From Nonomuraea gerenzanensis (GTDB lineage: Bacteria > Actinomycetota > Actinomycetes > Streptosporangiales > Streptosporangiaceae): 64,000 nt of DNA. The notes below the pieces were generated by a model, which was given only the letters and a program-made list of their open reading frames with translations, searched no databases and had not been told where the DNA came from. Made by a program: the position numbers and the translations under genes. Shown piece after piece: positions 1-8,130 of this stretch. Position 1 is the stretch's first letter. The number at the start of each line of letters is the position of its first letter. The stretch covers positions 11,586,501-11,650,500 of the forward strand of contig NZ_CP084058.1 in assembly GCF_020215645.1 (NCBI RefSeq), in the 5' to 3' direction.

Positions 1-2485
1 CACCGGCTCCGGCCCGGGAGTGCAGCGCCTCGGCCAGGTGGGCGCGGGCGAGCACGGACCACGGCCGCGCCCGCATGGCCTCGGCGGCCCGATGGGCGGC
101 GGTCAACTCCTCGACGGCCTCCGGCCAGCGCTCCAGCACGGCGTCCACGCGCCCGAGCCACAGATCGTACGGACCGCTGATGTCCCAGCCGAACAGCGAC
201 ACCATCCACTGCCCCCGATGCGGCGCCAGCAGGGCCCGCACCCGGGCGCACAGCTCGGGATCCTGCGTGACCACGGCCAGCTCCGCCATCAGCCGCAGCC
301 AGATCGGCTGGAACACGCGGTCGGCCGGCTCCTCGGCGTCGAGCCGGCGCAGCGCGGCGTCGAGGTCGCCCGACTGCAGCGCCGTCAGGGCCTCCAGCAG
401 CGGCACGCACGGATGGGTCGACCCTCTGAGCTCGCGCAGCATCCGCTCCTGCCCGTCGGTGTCGCCGCGCAACGCCGACATCGACCACTGGTGGTGCTTG
501 AGCATGAAGATGAAGTGCTCGTGCTTGGCGTCCGGGTGGATGGACTCCAGCAACGACTCGGCCTCGGCGAAGCGGCCTTCGAGGCCGGCGATGATGCTCG
601 CGTCGATGTCGGTGGACATCACGTGGTGCGGGCGCTCGCTGCCGCGGCCCCTGGCGGCGTAGGCGTGGAACTCGTCGAGATAGCGCGGATCGCCCTGCTC
701 GATCATGGCCACCCAGCGCAGGGCGCTGGAGAAGTGCTCGAGGTCGGGGTCGGAGGTGCGGCGGGCCACGGCGATCAGCTCGCCCGTCAGCGCCACCCGC
801 TCCGCCGCCGTGCCAGGCCCCCAGATGATGTCGTGGTGCGCCCACAGGCTGAACGCCAGCGCGTCGTCGTCGCCGCCCTGCCTGGCCCGCGCGGCCAGGT
901 GCAGGGCCAGCGCCATCGCGAGCCCGTCGTCGGGCACCGTGGGCCCGCCGACCAGCCTGCGGTGGGCGGCTCTGAGCAGGTCGAGTGACTGGCCGGGGCC
1001 GTAGTGGCTGTGGTGGACCAGCGCGACGCGGGCGGGCAGCTCGGGGTCGTCGGTGTCGCGGGCGATCCGCGCGGCCTCCTCGAACAGCCGCTTGACCTCC
1101 TCGTGCGCGCCGTCGTGGTGCAGCTGCCTGCCCAGGTCGAGCGCGATCAGGCCGCGCCGGCGCGCGCTGACGGCGGCGCTGCGCTCGTACGCCCTGCGCA
1201 GGTGGGCGAGCTGCTCCTCCGTCGCGATCCGCCCCCTGGCCTCGCGGGCGGCGTCGAGCAGCAGATCGACGGCCAGGTCGGGGTCGATCCGGTCGCCGGC
1301 GAGGTAGGCGTGCCTGGCCAGGTCGCTGGGCGGCAGCCGCCCGGCCAGCGCGGGCGAGCCCGCCACGGCGGCGACCACGGCGGCGTGGCGGTCGCGTGGG
1401 TCGTCGAGCGAGTCGTACAGCGTCTCGCGCACCAGGTCGTGGGCGAACGCGAACACGCCGCCGCCCCTGGTCACCACGAGCCTGGCCACCACGGCCAGCT
1501 CCAGCAGCCGATCGACGTGCGCGACCGGGGCCGCGATGGCGGCGGCGAGCACCTGGCGGTGGAACTCCCGCCCCAGCACCGCCGCGGCGGGCAGCAGCTC
1601 GGCCACCGGGCGCGGCAGCAGCGACAGCCGCCGCAGCAGCGCGTCGCGCACGCCGGGCGCGACCGCGCTGGCCGAGCCGCCGCTGCGCCACAGCCGGGAG
1701 GTCTGCTCGACGAAGAACGGGTTGCCGCCCGTGCGCAGGTGGACCTCCGCCACCAGCTCGGGTGGCGGATCGTGGCCGGCGGTGCGGGCCATGAGCGCGG
1801 CGACGCCCGCCCGGTCGAGCCCGGTCAGCGTGATCGTGGTCGCCTTGGCCACGAGCGGCGACAGCAGGTCGCGCAGCGGATGATCGACCGGCTCCACCTC
1901 GGTGTCGCGGTAGGTGCCGATCAGCAGCAGCCGCTCGAACCACGTCTGCCGCGCAGCGAACTCCAGCAGCCGCAGCGAGGCCGGGTCGGCGGCGTGCAGG
2001 TCGTCGATGACGACGAGGACCGGCCGTCGCTGGGAGATCGCGACCAGCGCGGAGGAGACCGCGTCGTAGAGCTGGAAGGCGTCGGACGGGCGCTCGCCTG
2101 CCGCGTCGAAGAAGGCGTCGGCGGGCCGCTCGCCGGCCGCGCGCGCCTCGCCCAGCAGCGCCGCCAGGCCGCCGCCCGCCGCCTCCTCGGCCGCCGCCCA
2201 CTCCTCAGGCTCGGCCGAGCGCCGCAGCGCCCTGACGACCTGCACCCATGGCCAGTAGCCAGGGGCGCCGCCCGCGTCCCAGCACGCGCCGCCCACCACC
2301 AGTGCGCCGCACCGCCTGGCCTCGCCGGCCGCGCTGGTGACCAGGGTGGTCTTGCCGATGCCCGCCTCGCCGGTGACCAGCACCAGGCCGCCGTGGCTGT
2401 CGATGAGCCTGGTGATCTCGGCACGCAGCAGCGCGGCGGGATGCTCCCTGCCGATCAGCTCGTGGGCCGCGACGTCGATAGGCAT
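1..2485 (-). CDS. LAL-type ATPase transcriptional regulator, N-terminal part (3' end outside window)
   Basis: This is an open frame with no stop to the window edge, so at least 828 residues are present and the C-terminus (expected LuxR HTH) lies outside. The start is the ATG at 2485, just ahead of IGRE, the usual opening of these proteins. Walker A is GEAGIGKTT at residues 39-47 and Walker B is VLVVIDDLHAAD at about residue 155. The rest is a TPR-like helical region with scattered ALL/LRR and DPEL segments. LAL proteins are large STAND ATPases that bind an inducer and activate transcription of nearby catabolic or secondary-metabolite genes. The target here is unknown. It is a second, separate copy of the type found at 41670-44918. 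The ATPase-domain call is firm; the HTH is inferred from the family. Confidence 0.85.
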   Translation of the reverse strand, partial: MPIDVAAHELIGREHPAALLRAEITRLIDSHGGLVLVTGEAGIGKTTLVTSAAGEARRCGALVVGGACWDAGGAPGYWPWVQVVRALRRSAEPEEWAAAEEAAGGGLAALLGEARAAGERPADAFFDAAGERPSDAFQLYDAVSSALVAISQRRPVLVVIDDLHAADPASLRLLEFAARQTWFERLLLIGTYRDTEVEPVDHPLRDLLSPLVAKATTITLTGLDRAGVAALMARTAGHDPPPELVAEVHLRTGGNPFFVEQTSRLWRSGGSASAVAPGVRDALLRRLSLLPRPVAELLPAAAVLGREFHRQVLAAAIAAPVAHVDRLLELAVVARLVVTRGGGVFAFAHDLVRETLYDSLDDPRDRHAAVVAAVAGSPALAGRLPPSDLARHAYLAGDRIDPDLAVDLLLDAAREARGRIATEEQLAHLRRAYERSAAVSARRRGLIALDLGRQLHHDGAHEEVKRLFEEAARIARDTDDPELPARVALVHHSHYGPGQSLDLLRAAHRRLVGGPTVPDDGLAMALALHLAARARQGGDDDALAFSLWAHHDIIWGPGTAAERVALTGELIAVARRTSDPDLEHFSSALRWVAMIEQGDPRYLDEFHAYAARGRGSERPHHVMSTDIDASIIAGLEGRFAEAESLLESIHPDAKHEHFIFMLKHHQWSMSALRGDTDGQERMLRELRGSTHPCVPLLEALTALQSGDLDAALRRLDAEEPADRVFQPIWLRLMAELAVVTQDPELCARVRALLAPHRGQWMVSLFGWDISGPYDLWLGRVDAVLERWPEAVEELTAAHRAAEAMRARPWSVLARAHLAEALHSRAGAG

Positions 2486-2564
2486 GACGTCTGCACGGTA
2501 TCCGCCCGGGCCGACATTTTCCCAGCGCGATGAACCCCGCCCGCCTGCCCGCACCCTGGCCCTG

Positions 2565-2597
2565 GAGACTGGCCCGGGAGACTGGCCCGGGAGAGTC
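2565..2597. repeat. 13-bp direct repeat in the intergenic gap
   Basis: GAGACTGGCCCGG occurs twice back to back (2565-2577, 2578-2590) and then starts a third time (GAGAGTCG). It lies between the LAL start and the stop of the DRxxA-repeat protein. No function is apparent. Confidence 0.6.
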
Positions 2598-2598
2598 G

Positions 2599-3296
2599 TC
2601 AGCGTGGTTGGATGCGCAGCTTCCACTTCGTAGCCTGTTCGGCGGCGTACTGCCGGTCCACCTTGGCCGCCAGCCGCCCTGGGCGGCGTGCCGCCGGTCG
2701 CCCGCGCTGGCCGTCCTGTCGCGGGCGCTGGCCTCCCGGTCCAGCCCGCTGGCCTCCCGGTCGGCGGCGTCGGCGCGCCGGTCGTGCCCCTGGTCCTGCT
2801 CCGCCTTCAACCGGTCGGAGCGCAGCCCGGCCAGCTCCACGCGGATCGCGGCGCGGTCCATCCGGTTGCGCTCCCTGTCGGCGGCCGCCAGTGTCCTGGC
2901 CTCGGCCAGCAGCCGCCATTCCTCACGGACGGCGGGCGGCGCGTCGCGCATCGCGGCCTGGCGGCGGGCGGCGGCCTCGTCGCGCTCCTGGGCGGCGCTG
3001 TCCCTGCACTCCGCCGCCCACAGCAGGTCGTGCAGCCGGCGATCGCGCAGGTCCTCGGTCTCCCGCACCTGCTCCAGGTGCCGCCTGCGCAGGCGCGCCG
3101 CCTCGTCGCGAGCGTGGGCCAGCTCGTCGCGGCCGTGCGCGGTCCGGTCCCGGACCTCGGCGGCCCGGTCCCGTGCCCTGCCCGCGCTGTCTCTCCGCTC
3201 CGCGGCCAGGTCACGTGCGGCGGCATGAACCGCCTCAGGCTGGTCGAACTCCTGCGTATCAGGCTGCTCGTCCTTCTGAACGTCCTCGCCCGCCAT
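2599..3296 (-). CDS. Charged DRxxA-repeat helical protein, apparent frameshift near 2680
   Basis: The start ATG at 3296 has GGAG six bases upstream; an in-frame GTG at 3308 is an alternative. The product is almost entirely Arg/Ala/Asp/Glu, with a recurring DRxxA pattern (DREASGLDREASARDRTASAGDRR), typical of long alpha-helical actinobacterial proteins of unknown function. Near 2675-2685 the frame carrying the pattern changes: the first frame becomes Trp/Pro/Gly-rich nonsense, while the next frame continues with AAKVDRQYAAEQATKWKL and stops at 2599. One missing base in a GGGCGGC tract explains it, either a sequencing error or a real mutation. Coordinates are given for the repaired gene (about 232 residues). 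It lies 113 bp from the LAL regulator on the same strand. Function unknown. Confidence 0.65.
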
Positions 3297-3375
3297 CGCC
3301 GTCTCCACTGCTGACCGTTCCCTGCCTCCAGTGTGCCCCTAACCGGGCGGGAAAGGCCGACACTTCCCGGCCTGG

Positions 3376-4572
3376 CTACCAGGTCACCTCCAGCGAGCTG
3401 AGCCCGTACACCACGGAGGACGAGCGGAACCGCGGCTCCGTGTCGGCCACGCGCAGGTTCGGGAAGCGCTCGAGCAGGGCGGGGAAGGCGATCCGCAGCT
3501 CCATGCGGGCCAGCGGGGCGCCCAGGCAGTGGTGCACGCCGTGGCCGAAGGCGAGGTGGCCGGGCGCGCCGCGGCCCAGGTCCAGGGTGTCGGCGTCGGG
3601 CAGGAACGACGGGTCGCGGTTCGCGGCGGGCAGGGTGACGAGCACCAGGTCGCCCTCCTTGATCCGCTGGCCGCCCACCTCGGTGTCGGTGGTCGCGACC
3701 TTGGTGGTGCCCGAGTTGACGATGCTGAGCCAGCGCAGCAGCTCCTCCACCGCGGCGTCGATCCGCTCCGGCTCCTTCCTGAGCCGGTCGAGCTGCTCGG
3801 GGTGGCGCAGCAGGGCGAGCGTGCCGAGGGAGAGCATGTTGGAGGTGGTCTCGTGCCCGGCGAACAGCAGCAACCCGCCGATGCCGACCAGCTCGTCGGT
3901 GGACAGGTCGTCGCCGTGCTCGCGCACGAGCATGCCGAGCAGCTCCTCGCCCGGGTCGGCCTGGATGCGGGCGATCAGGGTCTCCATGTACGCGCGCTGC
4001 TCGAACTGGAGCATCATGCGCTGCTCGCCCGGCAGGCTCATGTCGAGCATCCTCGCCGTACGCTGCTGGAAGCCCTCCCTGTCCTCGTACGGGACCCCGA
4101 GCAGCTCGCAGATCACCAGCGACGGGATCGGCAGCGCGAACGACGGCACCAGGTCGGCGGGCGCTCCCGCGGCCTCCAGCGCGTCCAGGTGGTCCTCGAC
4201 GATGCGGCGGATCCGGGGCTCCAGCCGGTTCATCCGGCGGATCGTGAACTCCGGCGTGAGCATCCTGCGCAGCCGCGTGTGCTCGGGCGGGTCGACGCCC
4301 AGCAGGTTGCCCGCGCGGACCTTGGCGAGCTGCTCCTCCGTCATGGGCGGGGCTCCGGGCAGCCGCGCGATGTTCGTCGGAGCGATCTTGAAGCGCTCGG
4401 CGTCGCCGAGCACCTCCCGTACGTCGGCGTGCCGCGTCACCAGCCAGGCCTCGGTGCCGAACGCCGTCGTGACCCGCTTGACCCGATCCTCGTCCCGTGC
4501 GGCCGCCAGCTCCGGTGCCGGGCCGAACTCCACCCGCCGCATGTGCAACGGCATCGTCGAGGTCTCGCTCAT
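3376..4572 (-). CDS. Cytochrome P450
   Basis: This is a 398-residue soluble bacterial P450 of normal length. The I-helix motif AGHETT is near residue 237, the K-helix ExxR is EELLR, and the heme-binding loop FGHGVHHCLG places the cysteine thiolate near residue 347. The start MSETSTM at 4572 is preferred because AGGGG lies seven bases upstream; an ATG 12 codons earlier lacks this. No ferredoxin gene is adjacent, so electron partners must be encoded elsewhere. It is divergent from an FAD monooxygenase (4761), which suggests a paired oxidative role on one substrate, perhaps xenobiotic or secondary-metabolite tailoring. The substrate and CYP family cannot be set by eye. Confidence 0.93.
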   Translation of the reverse strand: MSETSTMPLHMRRVEFGPAPELAAARDEDRVKRVTTAFGTEAWLVTRHADVREVLGDAERFKIAPTNIARLPGAPPMTEEQLAKVRAGNLLGVDPPEHTRLRRMLTPEFTIRRMNRLEPRIRRIVEDHLDALEAAGAPADLVPSFALPIPSLVICELLGVPYEDREGFQQRTARMLDMSLPGEQRMMLQFEQRAYMETLIARIQADPGEELLGMLVREHGDDLSTDELVGIGGLLLFAGHETTSNMLSLGTLALLRHPEQLDRLRKEPERIDAAVEELLRWLSIVNSGTTKVATTDTEVGGQRIKEGDLVLVTLPAANRDPSFLPDADTLDLGRGAPGHLAFGHGVHHCLGAPLARMELRIAFPALLERFPNLRVADTEPRFRSSSVVYGLSSLEVTW

Positions 4573-4587
4573 ATGCAACCCCTGGGT

Positions 4588-4654
4588 GATCGTCAATTTT
4601 GGTAGCACGGTACTGAGCGGGACGGCCGTCGACTAGTTGCGATCTTCAATTGTT
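4588..4654. promoter_or_regulatory. Direct repeat between divergent P450 and monooxygenase genes
   Basis: GATCGTCAATTTTG at 4588-4601 recurs imperfectly as GATCTTCAATTGTT at 4641-4654. The 53-bp offset is five helical turns, so two protein-binding half sites on the same DNA face are possible. No regulator gene is adjacent. Weak evidence. Confidence 0.3.
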
Positions 4655-4760
4655 GTGAGGTCGTACCACGGCCATGACCGGCGGCGCGCACGGGCTTCCT
4701 TGACGCGGGCATGACGGCCCGAGGACTATACCTGCGGTCATCTGGACGAATAGGACATCC

Positions 4761-6275
4761 ATGGATCTGGTAAGGCAAGTTCCCGAGTCCGTGCCCGTGC
4801 TGATCGCCGGAGGCGGGCCCGTCGGCCTGGCGACCGCCGTGGAGCTGGCCCACCACGGCGTGCGCTGCCTGGTGGTGGAGCCTCGGGAGACGGTGTCGTG
4901 GCTGCGGCCGCGCGCGAAGACCACCTCGGCCCGCTCGATGGAGCTGCTGCGCAGGTGGGGGTTGGCGGAGACGTTACGGTCGCGGGCTCCGCTGTCGGTG
5001 TCGTGGTCGGACGAGGCCGTGTTCGTCACGGGGCTGCTCGGACGCGAGATCACCCGCATCGGCGGCTGCTTCGGCCTCGACCTCGTCGGCTCCGACCTGG
5101 CGGCCGAGCCGGGCCAGCAGGTGCCGCAGCCGCTGGTGGAGGAGGTGCTGCGGGAGACGGTCGGCGACGCGCTGCTGACCGGCTGGCAGGTGGCCGGCCT
5201 CCAGGAGGACGCCGACGGGGTCACCGTGCGCATCACGTCCGGCGGCCAGGAGCGCGAGGTGCGCGCCCGGTACGTCGTCGGCTGCGACGGCCCGCGCAGC
5301 GTGACCAGGGCGGCCATCGGCTCGAAGTACGAGGGCCGCCAGGACGCCCGCCCCAACTTCAACATCGTCTTCCGCGCCCCCGGCCTGGCCGAGCGCATGC
5401 CGCACGGCCCCGCCGTGCATTATTGGGTGCTGAACCCGGCCCAGCCCGGCATGCTCGGCCGCCTCGACCTGAAGGACACCTGGTGGTGCATCGCCCAGGG
5501 GGTGCGGGCGGAGGACGCCGATCCCGTACGCCTGGTGCGCAACCTCGCGGGCGCCGACATCGAGGTGGAGATCCTGGCCACCGACCCGTGGACGGCGCGG
5601 ATGCTGCTGGTGGACCGCTACGCCACCGACCGGGTCTTCCTGGCGGGCGACGCCGCGCACCAGAACCCGCCCTACGGAGGTCACGGGTTCAACACGGGCA
5701 TAGGCGACGCGGTCAACCTCGGCTGGAAGCTGGCCGCCGTGCTGCACGGGTGGGCTCCTCCTGGCCTGCTGGCCACGTACGAGAGCGAGCGCCGCCCCAT
5801 CGCCGCCGACACCATCGAGGCGGCCGCCTCCAACATGGCCACCCTCGCCCCCGAGCTGGCCGACCCGGCGCTGATGGGGGACGAGGCCGCCTTCGAGAAG
5901 GTGCGGCCCGCGGTGGCGGAGGCGGTGCTGCGCACCAAGGACAGCGAGTTCCACAGCCTGGACCTGGTGCTGGGGTACACCTACGCCGGGTCGGCCATCG
6001 TCTCCTCCGGGGCCGGGGAGCGGCTGCCTCATCGGTGGCTGGCTCCCGGTGAGTCCCTGTACGACCGGCTGGGGCCCGCGTTCAGCCTCGTGGGGGACCA
6101 GCAGTCGCCGGGGGCCGCCGTGGTGGTCGCGGAGGCGGCGGAGCTGGGGGTGCCGTTGCGGGTGGTCGAGCTGCCGGGCGAGCCGCTGGCGCTGGTCCGG
6201 CCCGATCAGCATGTCGCCTGGCGGGGTGGTGACCCGTCGGGGGCGTTGCGGATGGCGCTCGGGCACGGGCGCTGA
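4761..6275 (+). CDS. FAD-dependent aromatic-type monooxygenase
   Basis: A 504-residue class A flavoprotein hydroxylase. The FAD dinucleotide motif is GGGPVG at residues 17-22, the DG motif region reads CDGPRSVTRA, and the second FAD motif LAGDAAHQNPPYGGHGFNTG is near residue 295. The C-terminal 120 residues fit the thioredoxin-like tail of phenol-hydroxylase and polyketide-hydroxylase relatives. The ATG at 4761 has AGGA at a good distance. The family uses NAD(P)H and O2 to hydroxylate an aromatic ring. It lies back to back with a P450, so both may act on one compound; the substrate is unknown. Confidence 0.9.
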   Translation: MDLVRQVPESVPVLIAGGGPVGLATAVELAHHGVRCLVVEPRETVSWLRPRAKTTSARSMELLRRWGLAETLRSRAPLSVSWSDEAVFVTGLLGREITRIGGCFGLDLVGSDLAAEPGQQVPQPLVEEVLRETVGDALLTGWQVAGLQEDADGVTVRITSGGQEREVRARYVVGCDGPRSVTRAAIGSKYEGRQDARPNFNIVFRAPGLAERMPHGPAVHYWVLNPAQPGMLGRLDLKDTWWCIAQGVRAEDADPVRLVRNLAGADIEVEILATDPWTARMLLVDRYATDRVFLAGDAAHQNPPYGGHGFNTGIGDAVNLGWKLAAVLHGWAPPGLLATYESERRPIAADTIEAAASNMATLAPELADPALMGDEAAFEKVRPAVAEAVLRTKDSEFHSLDLVLGYTYAGSAIVSSGAGERLPHRWLAPGESLYDRLGPAFSLVGDQQSPGAAVVVAEAAELGVPLRVVELPGEPLALVRPDQHVAWRGGDPSGALRMALGHGR

Positions 6276-6433
6276 GCGACGCCCGAGCACGTCGCCCTGG
6301 ACGCCTCGACCCGGCTGCCGTGGCTGGGCGACGTCGCGGCATGCGTGCGCGATGAGTTTCCGACGCGGTGCGAGTCTCCCCTGGTGAGCGCTATACCCTT
6401 CTCGTCCGGCGTTCAGGGAGAGAGAGAACGATC

Positions 6434-7087
6434 ATGCCAGAAGCAGCACCCCGGGCAGGCCGCGCCGCGGACGACTGGGCACTGATCCACGCCGAGCGCG
6501 CCGCCCTCGCCGCCGACCTGGCCGGCCTGGCGGAGGAGCGGTGGGCGGCGCCGTCGTTGTGTGCCGGGCTGACGGTCCGCGAGGTGCTCGCCCACCTGAC
6601 CGCCGGCGCCAGTCTCACCCCGCTGCGGTGGCTGGCGGGCGTGATCCGTTGCCGGTTCGACTTCGACAAGCAGGTGGCCATGCGCCTGGCCGAGCACCTG
6701 GGCGCCGACGGGGCAGAGACCCTGCGGCGCTTCGAGCACGTCGTCACCAGCACCACCTCACCGCCGCTGCCCGCGTTGGCGATGCTGGGCGAGACCGTCG
6801 TGCACGGCGAGGACATCCGCCGCCCGCTGGGCCTGCGCCGCGACCACCCGATCGGGACCGTCACGCGGGTGGCGGAGTACTACCGGGGGTCGGACCTGGT
6901 CGTCCAGGCGAAGGGGCGGATCGGCGGGCTGCGGCTCGCCGCCACCGACGGGCCGTTCGAGGCGGGCTCGGGAGCGGTCGTCTCGGGGACCACGGTCGCG
7001 CTGATCATGGCGATGACCGGTCGAGCGGCGTACTGCGACGAGCTGACGGGTGAAGGCGTCCCGATCCTGCGCGAGCGCTGCGGCTGA
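6434..7087 (+). CDS. Maleylpyruvate isomerase / DinB-like (mycothiol-dependent superfamily) protein
   Basis: 217 residues. The N-terminal helical half has the pattern DWALIHAERAALAADLAGL, then WAAPSLCAGLTVREVLAHLT, and later GETVVHGEDIRRPLG. These are hallmarks of the actinobacterial DinB/MDMPI N-terminal family, whose conserved His residues bind a metal and which often use mycothiol. The start at 6434 has a purine-rich GGGAGAGAGAG upstream; an in-frame ATG at 6368 has no site. A TATACC box at 6392-6397 may be its -10. The substrate is unknown. The stop codon lies inside a long hairpin (7071-7115). Confidence 0.75.
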   Translation: MPEAAPRAGRAADDWALIHAERAALAADLAGLAEERWAAPSLCAGLTVREVLAHLTAGASLTPLRWLAGVIRCRFDFDKQVAMRLAEHLGADGAETLRRFEHVVTSTTSPPLPALAMLGETVVHGEDIRRPLGLRRDHPIGTVTRVAEYYRGSDLVVQAKGRIGGLRLAATDGPFEAGSGAVVSGTTVALIMAMTGRAAYCDELTGEGVPILRERCG

Positions 7088-7115
7088 GCCCGGACGGGAC
7101 GCCCGCAGCGCTCGC
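7071..7115 (+). terminator. Terminator-like hairpin spanning the stop codon
   Basis: Perfect 13-bp inverted repeat: GCGAGCGCTGCGG at 7071-7083 pairs with CCGCAGCGCTCGC at 7103-7115 across a 19-nt loop that contains the TGA of the preceding gene. There is no T tract, as is usual for actinomycete terminators. Confidence 0.6.
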
Positions 7116-7152
7116 CCTGCCCACGACTGACCACCGGGTCTACGCTGAACCC

Positions 7153-8106
7153 ATGCGGATTGTGGTGATTGGCGGCAGTGGGCACATCGGTACGTACCTC
7201 ATCCCGCGCCTCATCGGCGCCGGGCACGAGGTGGTGAACGTGAGCCGGGGCAAGCGGGAGCCCTACACCCCCCACGGCGCGTGGCAGCGGGTCACCACCG
7301 TCGTGGCCGACCGGGAGGCCGAGGAGTCCGACGGGACGTTCGGGCGGCGGATCGCCGAGCTGGGCGGTGACGTGGTCATCGACCTCATCTGCTTCAAGCA
7401 GGACAGCGCCCGCGCGATCGCCGACGCGCTGGCCGGCCGGGTGCGGCAGTTCCTGCACTGCGGGACGATCTGGGTGCACGGGCCGAGCGGGCAGGTGCCG
7501 ACGACTGAGGCGGCCAAGCGGGCGCCGTTCGGCGAGTACGGCATCCAGAAGGCGGCCATCGAGGCCCACCTGCTCGACCGCGCGCAGCGCGAGGGCTTCC
7601 CCGTGACGATCATCCATCCCGGGCACATCACCGGCCCCGGCTGGGTGCCGGTGAACCCGGCGGGGAACGTCAACCCGGAGGTGTTCCAGCGGCTCGCCGA
7701 GGGCAGCGAGGTCGCGCTGCCGAACCTGGGCATGGAGACCGTGCAGCACGTGCACGCCGACGACGTCGCGCGGCTGTTCATGGACGCCCTGGCGAGCCCG
7801 TCGGCGGCCATCGGGGAGAGCTTCCACTCCGTGGCCACCACCGCGCTGACGCTGCGCGGGTTCGCGGAGGCGGTGGCGGGGTGGTTCGGGCGGGAGGCGC
7901 GGCTGACGTTCCTGCCGTGGGAGGAGTGGAAGGGCACGGTGTCGGAGTTCGACGCCCAGCTCACCTACGACCACATCCTGCACAGCCCGCACTGCAGCAT
8001 GGAGAAGGCCGAGCGGCTGCTGGGGCACCGGCCCCGGTACACCTCGCTGGAGGCCGTCTCCGAGGCGGTCGACTGGCTGGTGCGGGCGGGGACCGTCAAG
8101 CCCTGA
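7153..8106 (+). CDS. NAD(P)-dependent epimerase/dehydratase family (SDR) protein
   Basis: 317 residues. The Rossmann nucleotide loop is GGSGHIG at residues 7-13, and strand/helix alternation follows the extended SDR fold. The usual YxxxK active-site region appears as YGIQK at about residue 136, so a Tyr-Lys pair is present. Related proteins act on nucleotide sugars or other hydroxy-carbonyl compounds; the substrate is unknown. There is no Shine-Dalgarno sequence, but TACGCT at 7141-7146 sits six bases before the ATG, which fits a -10 box of a leaderless mRNA. Convergent with the ABC importer genes. Confidence 0.85.
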   Translation: MRIVVIGGSGHIGTYLIPRLIGAGHEVVNVSRGKREPYTPHGAWQRVTTVVADREAEESDGTFGRRIAELGGDVVIDLICFKQDSARAIADALAGRVRQFLHCGTIWVHGPSGQVPTTEAAKRAPFGEYGIQKAAIEAHLLDRAQREGFPVTIIHPGHITGPGWVPVNPAGNVNPEVFQRLAEGSEVALPNLGMETVQHVHADDVARLFMDALASPSAAIGESFHSVATTALTLRGFAEAVAGWFGREARLTFLPWEEWKGTVSEFDAQLTYDHILHSPHCSMEKAERLLGHRPRYTSLEAVSEAVDWLVRAGTVKP

Positions 8107-8121
8107 GCCCGGGGTCCCCGC
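8086..8121. terminator. Hairpin between convergent genes, spanning a stop codon
   Basis: GCGGGGACC at 8086-8094 pairs perfectly with GGTCCCCGC at 8113-8121. The TGA of the SDR gene (8104-8106) is in the loop, and the stop of the opposing substrate-binding protein gene is at 8131. It could act in both directions. Confidence 0.5.
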
Positions 8122-8130
8122 GCCGTCACG

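Noticed and set aside
20..2533. Long plus-strand open frames opposite the first regulator
   Set aside because: They are antisense to a clear LAL ATPase with Walker motifs and show only Gln/Arg/His/Gly-rich shadow composition typical of high-GC antisense frames.
2205..2680. C-terminal extension of the DRxxA protein in its first frame
   Set aside because: The extension is Trp/Pro/Gly/Arg-rich and overlaps the LAL gene start; the natural repeat pattern continues in the other frame to a stop at 2599.
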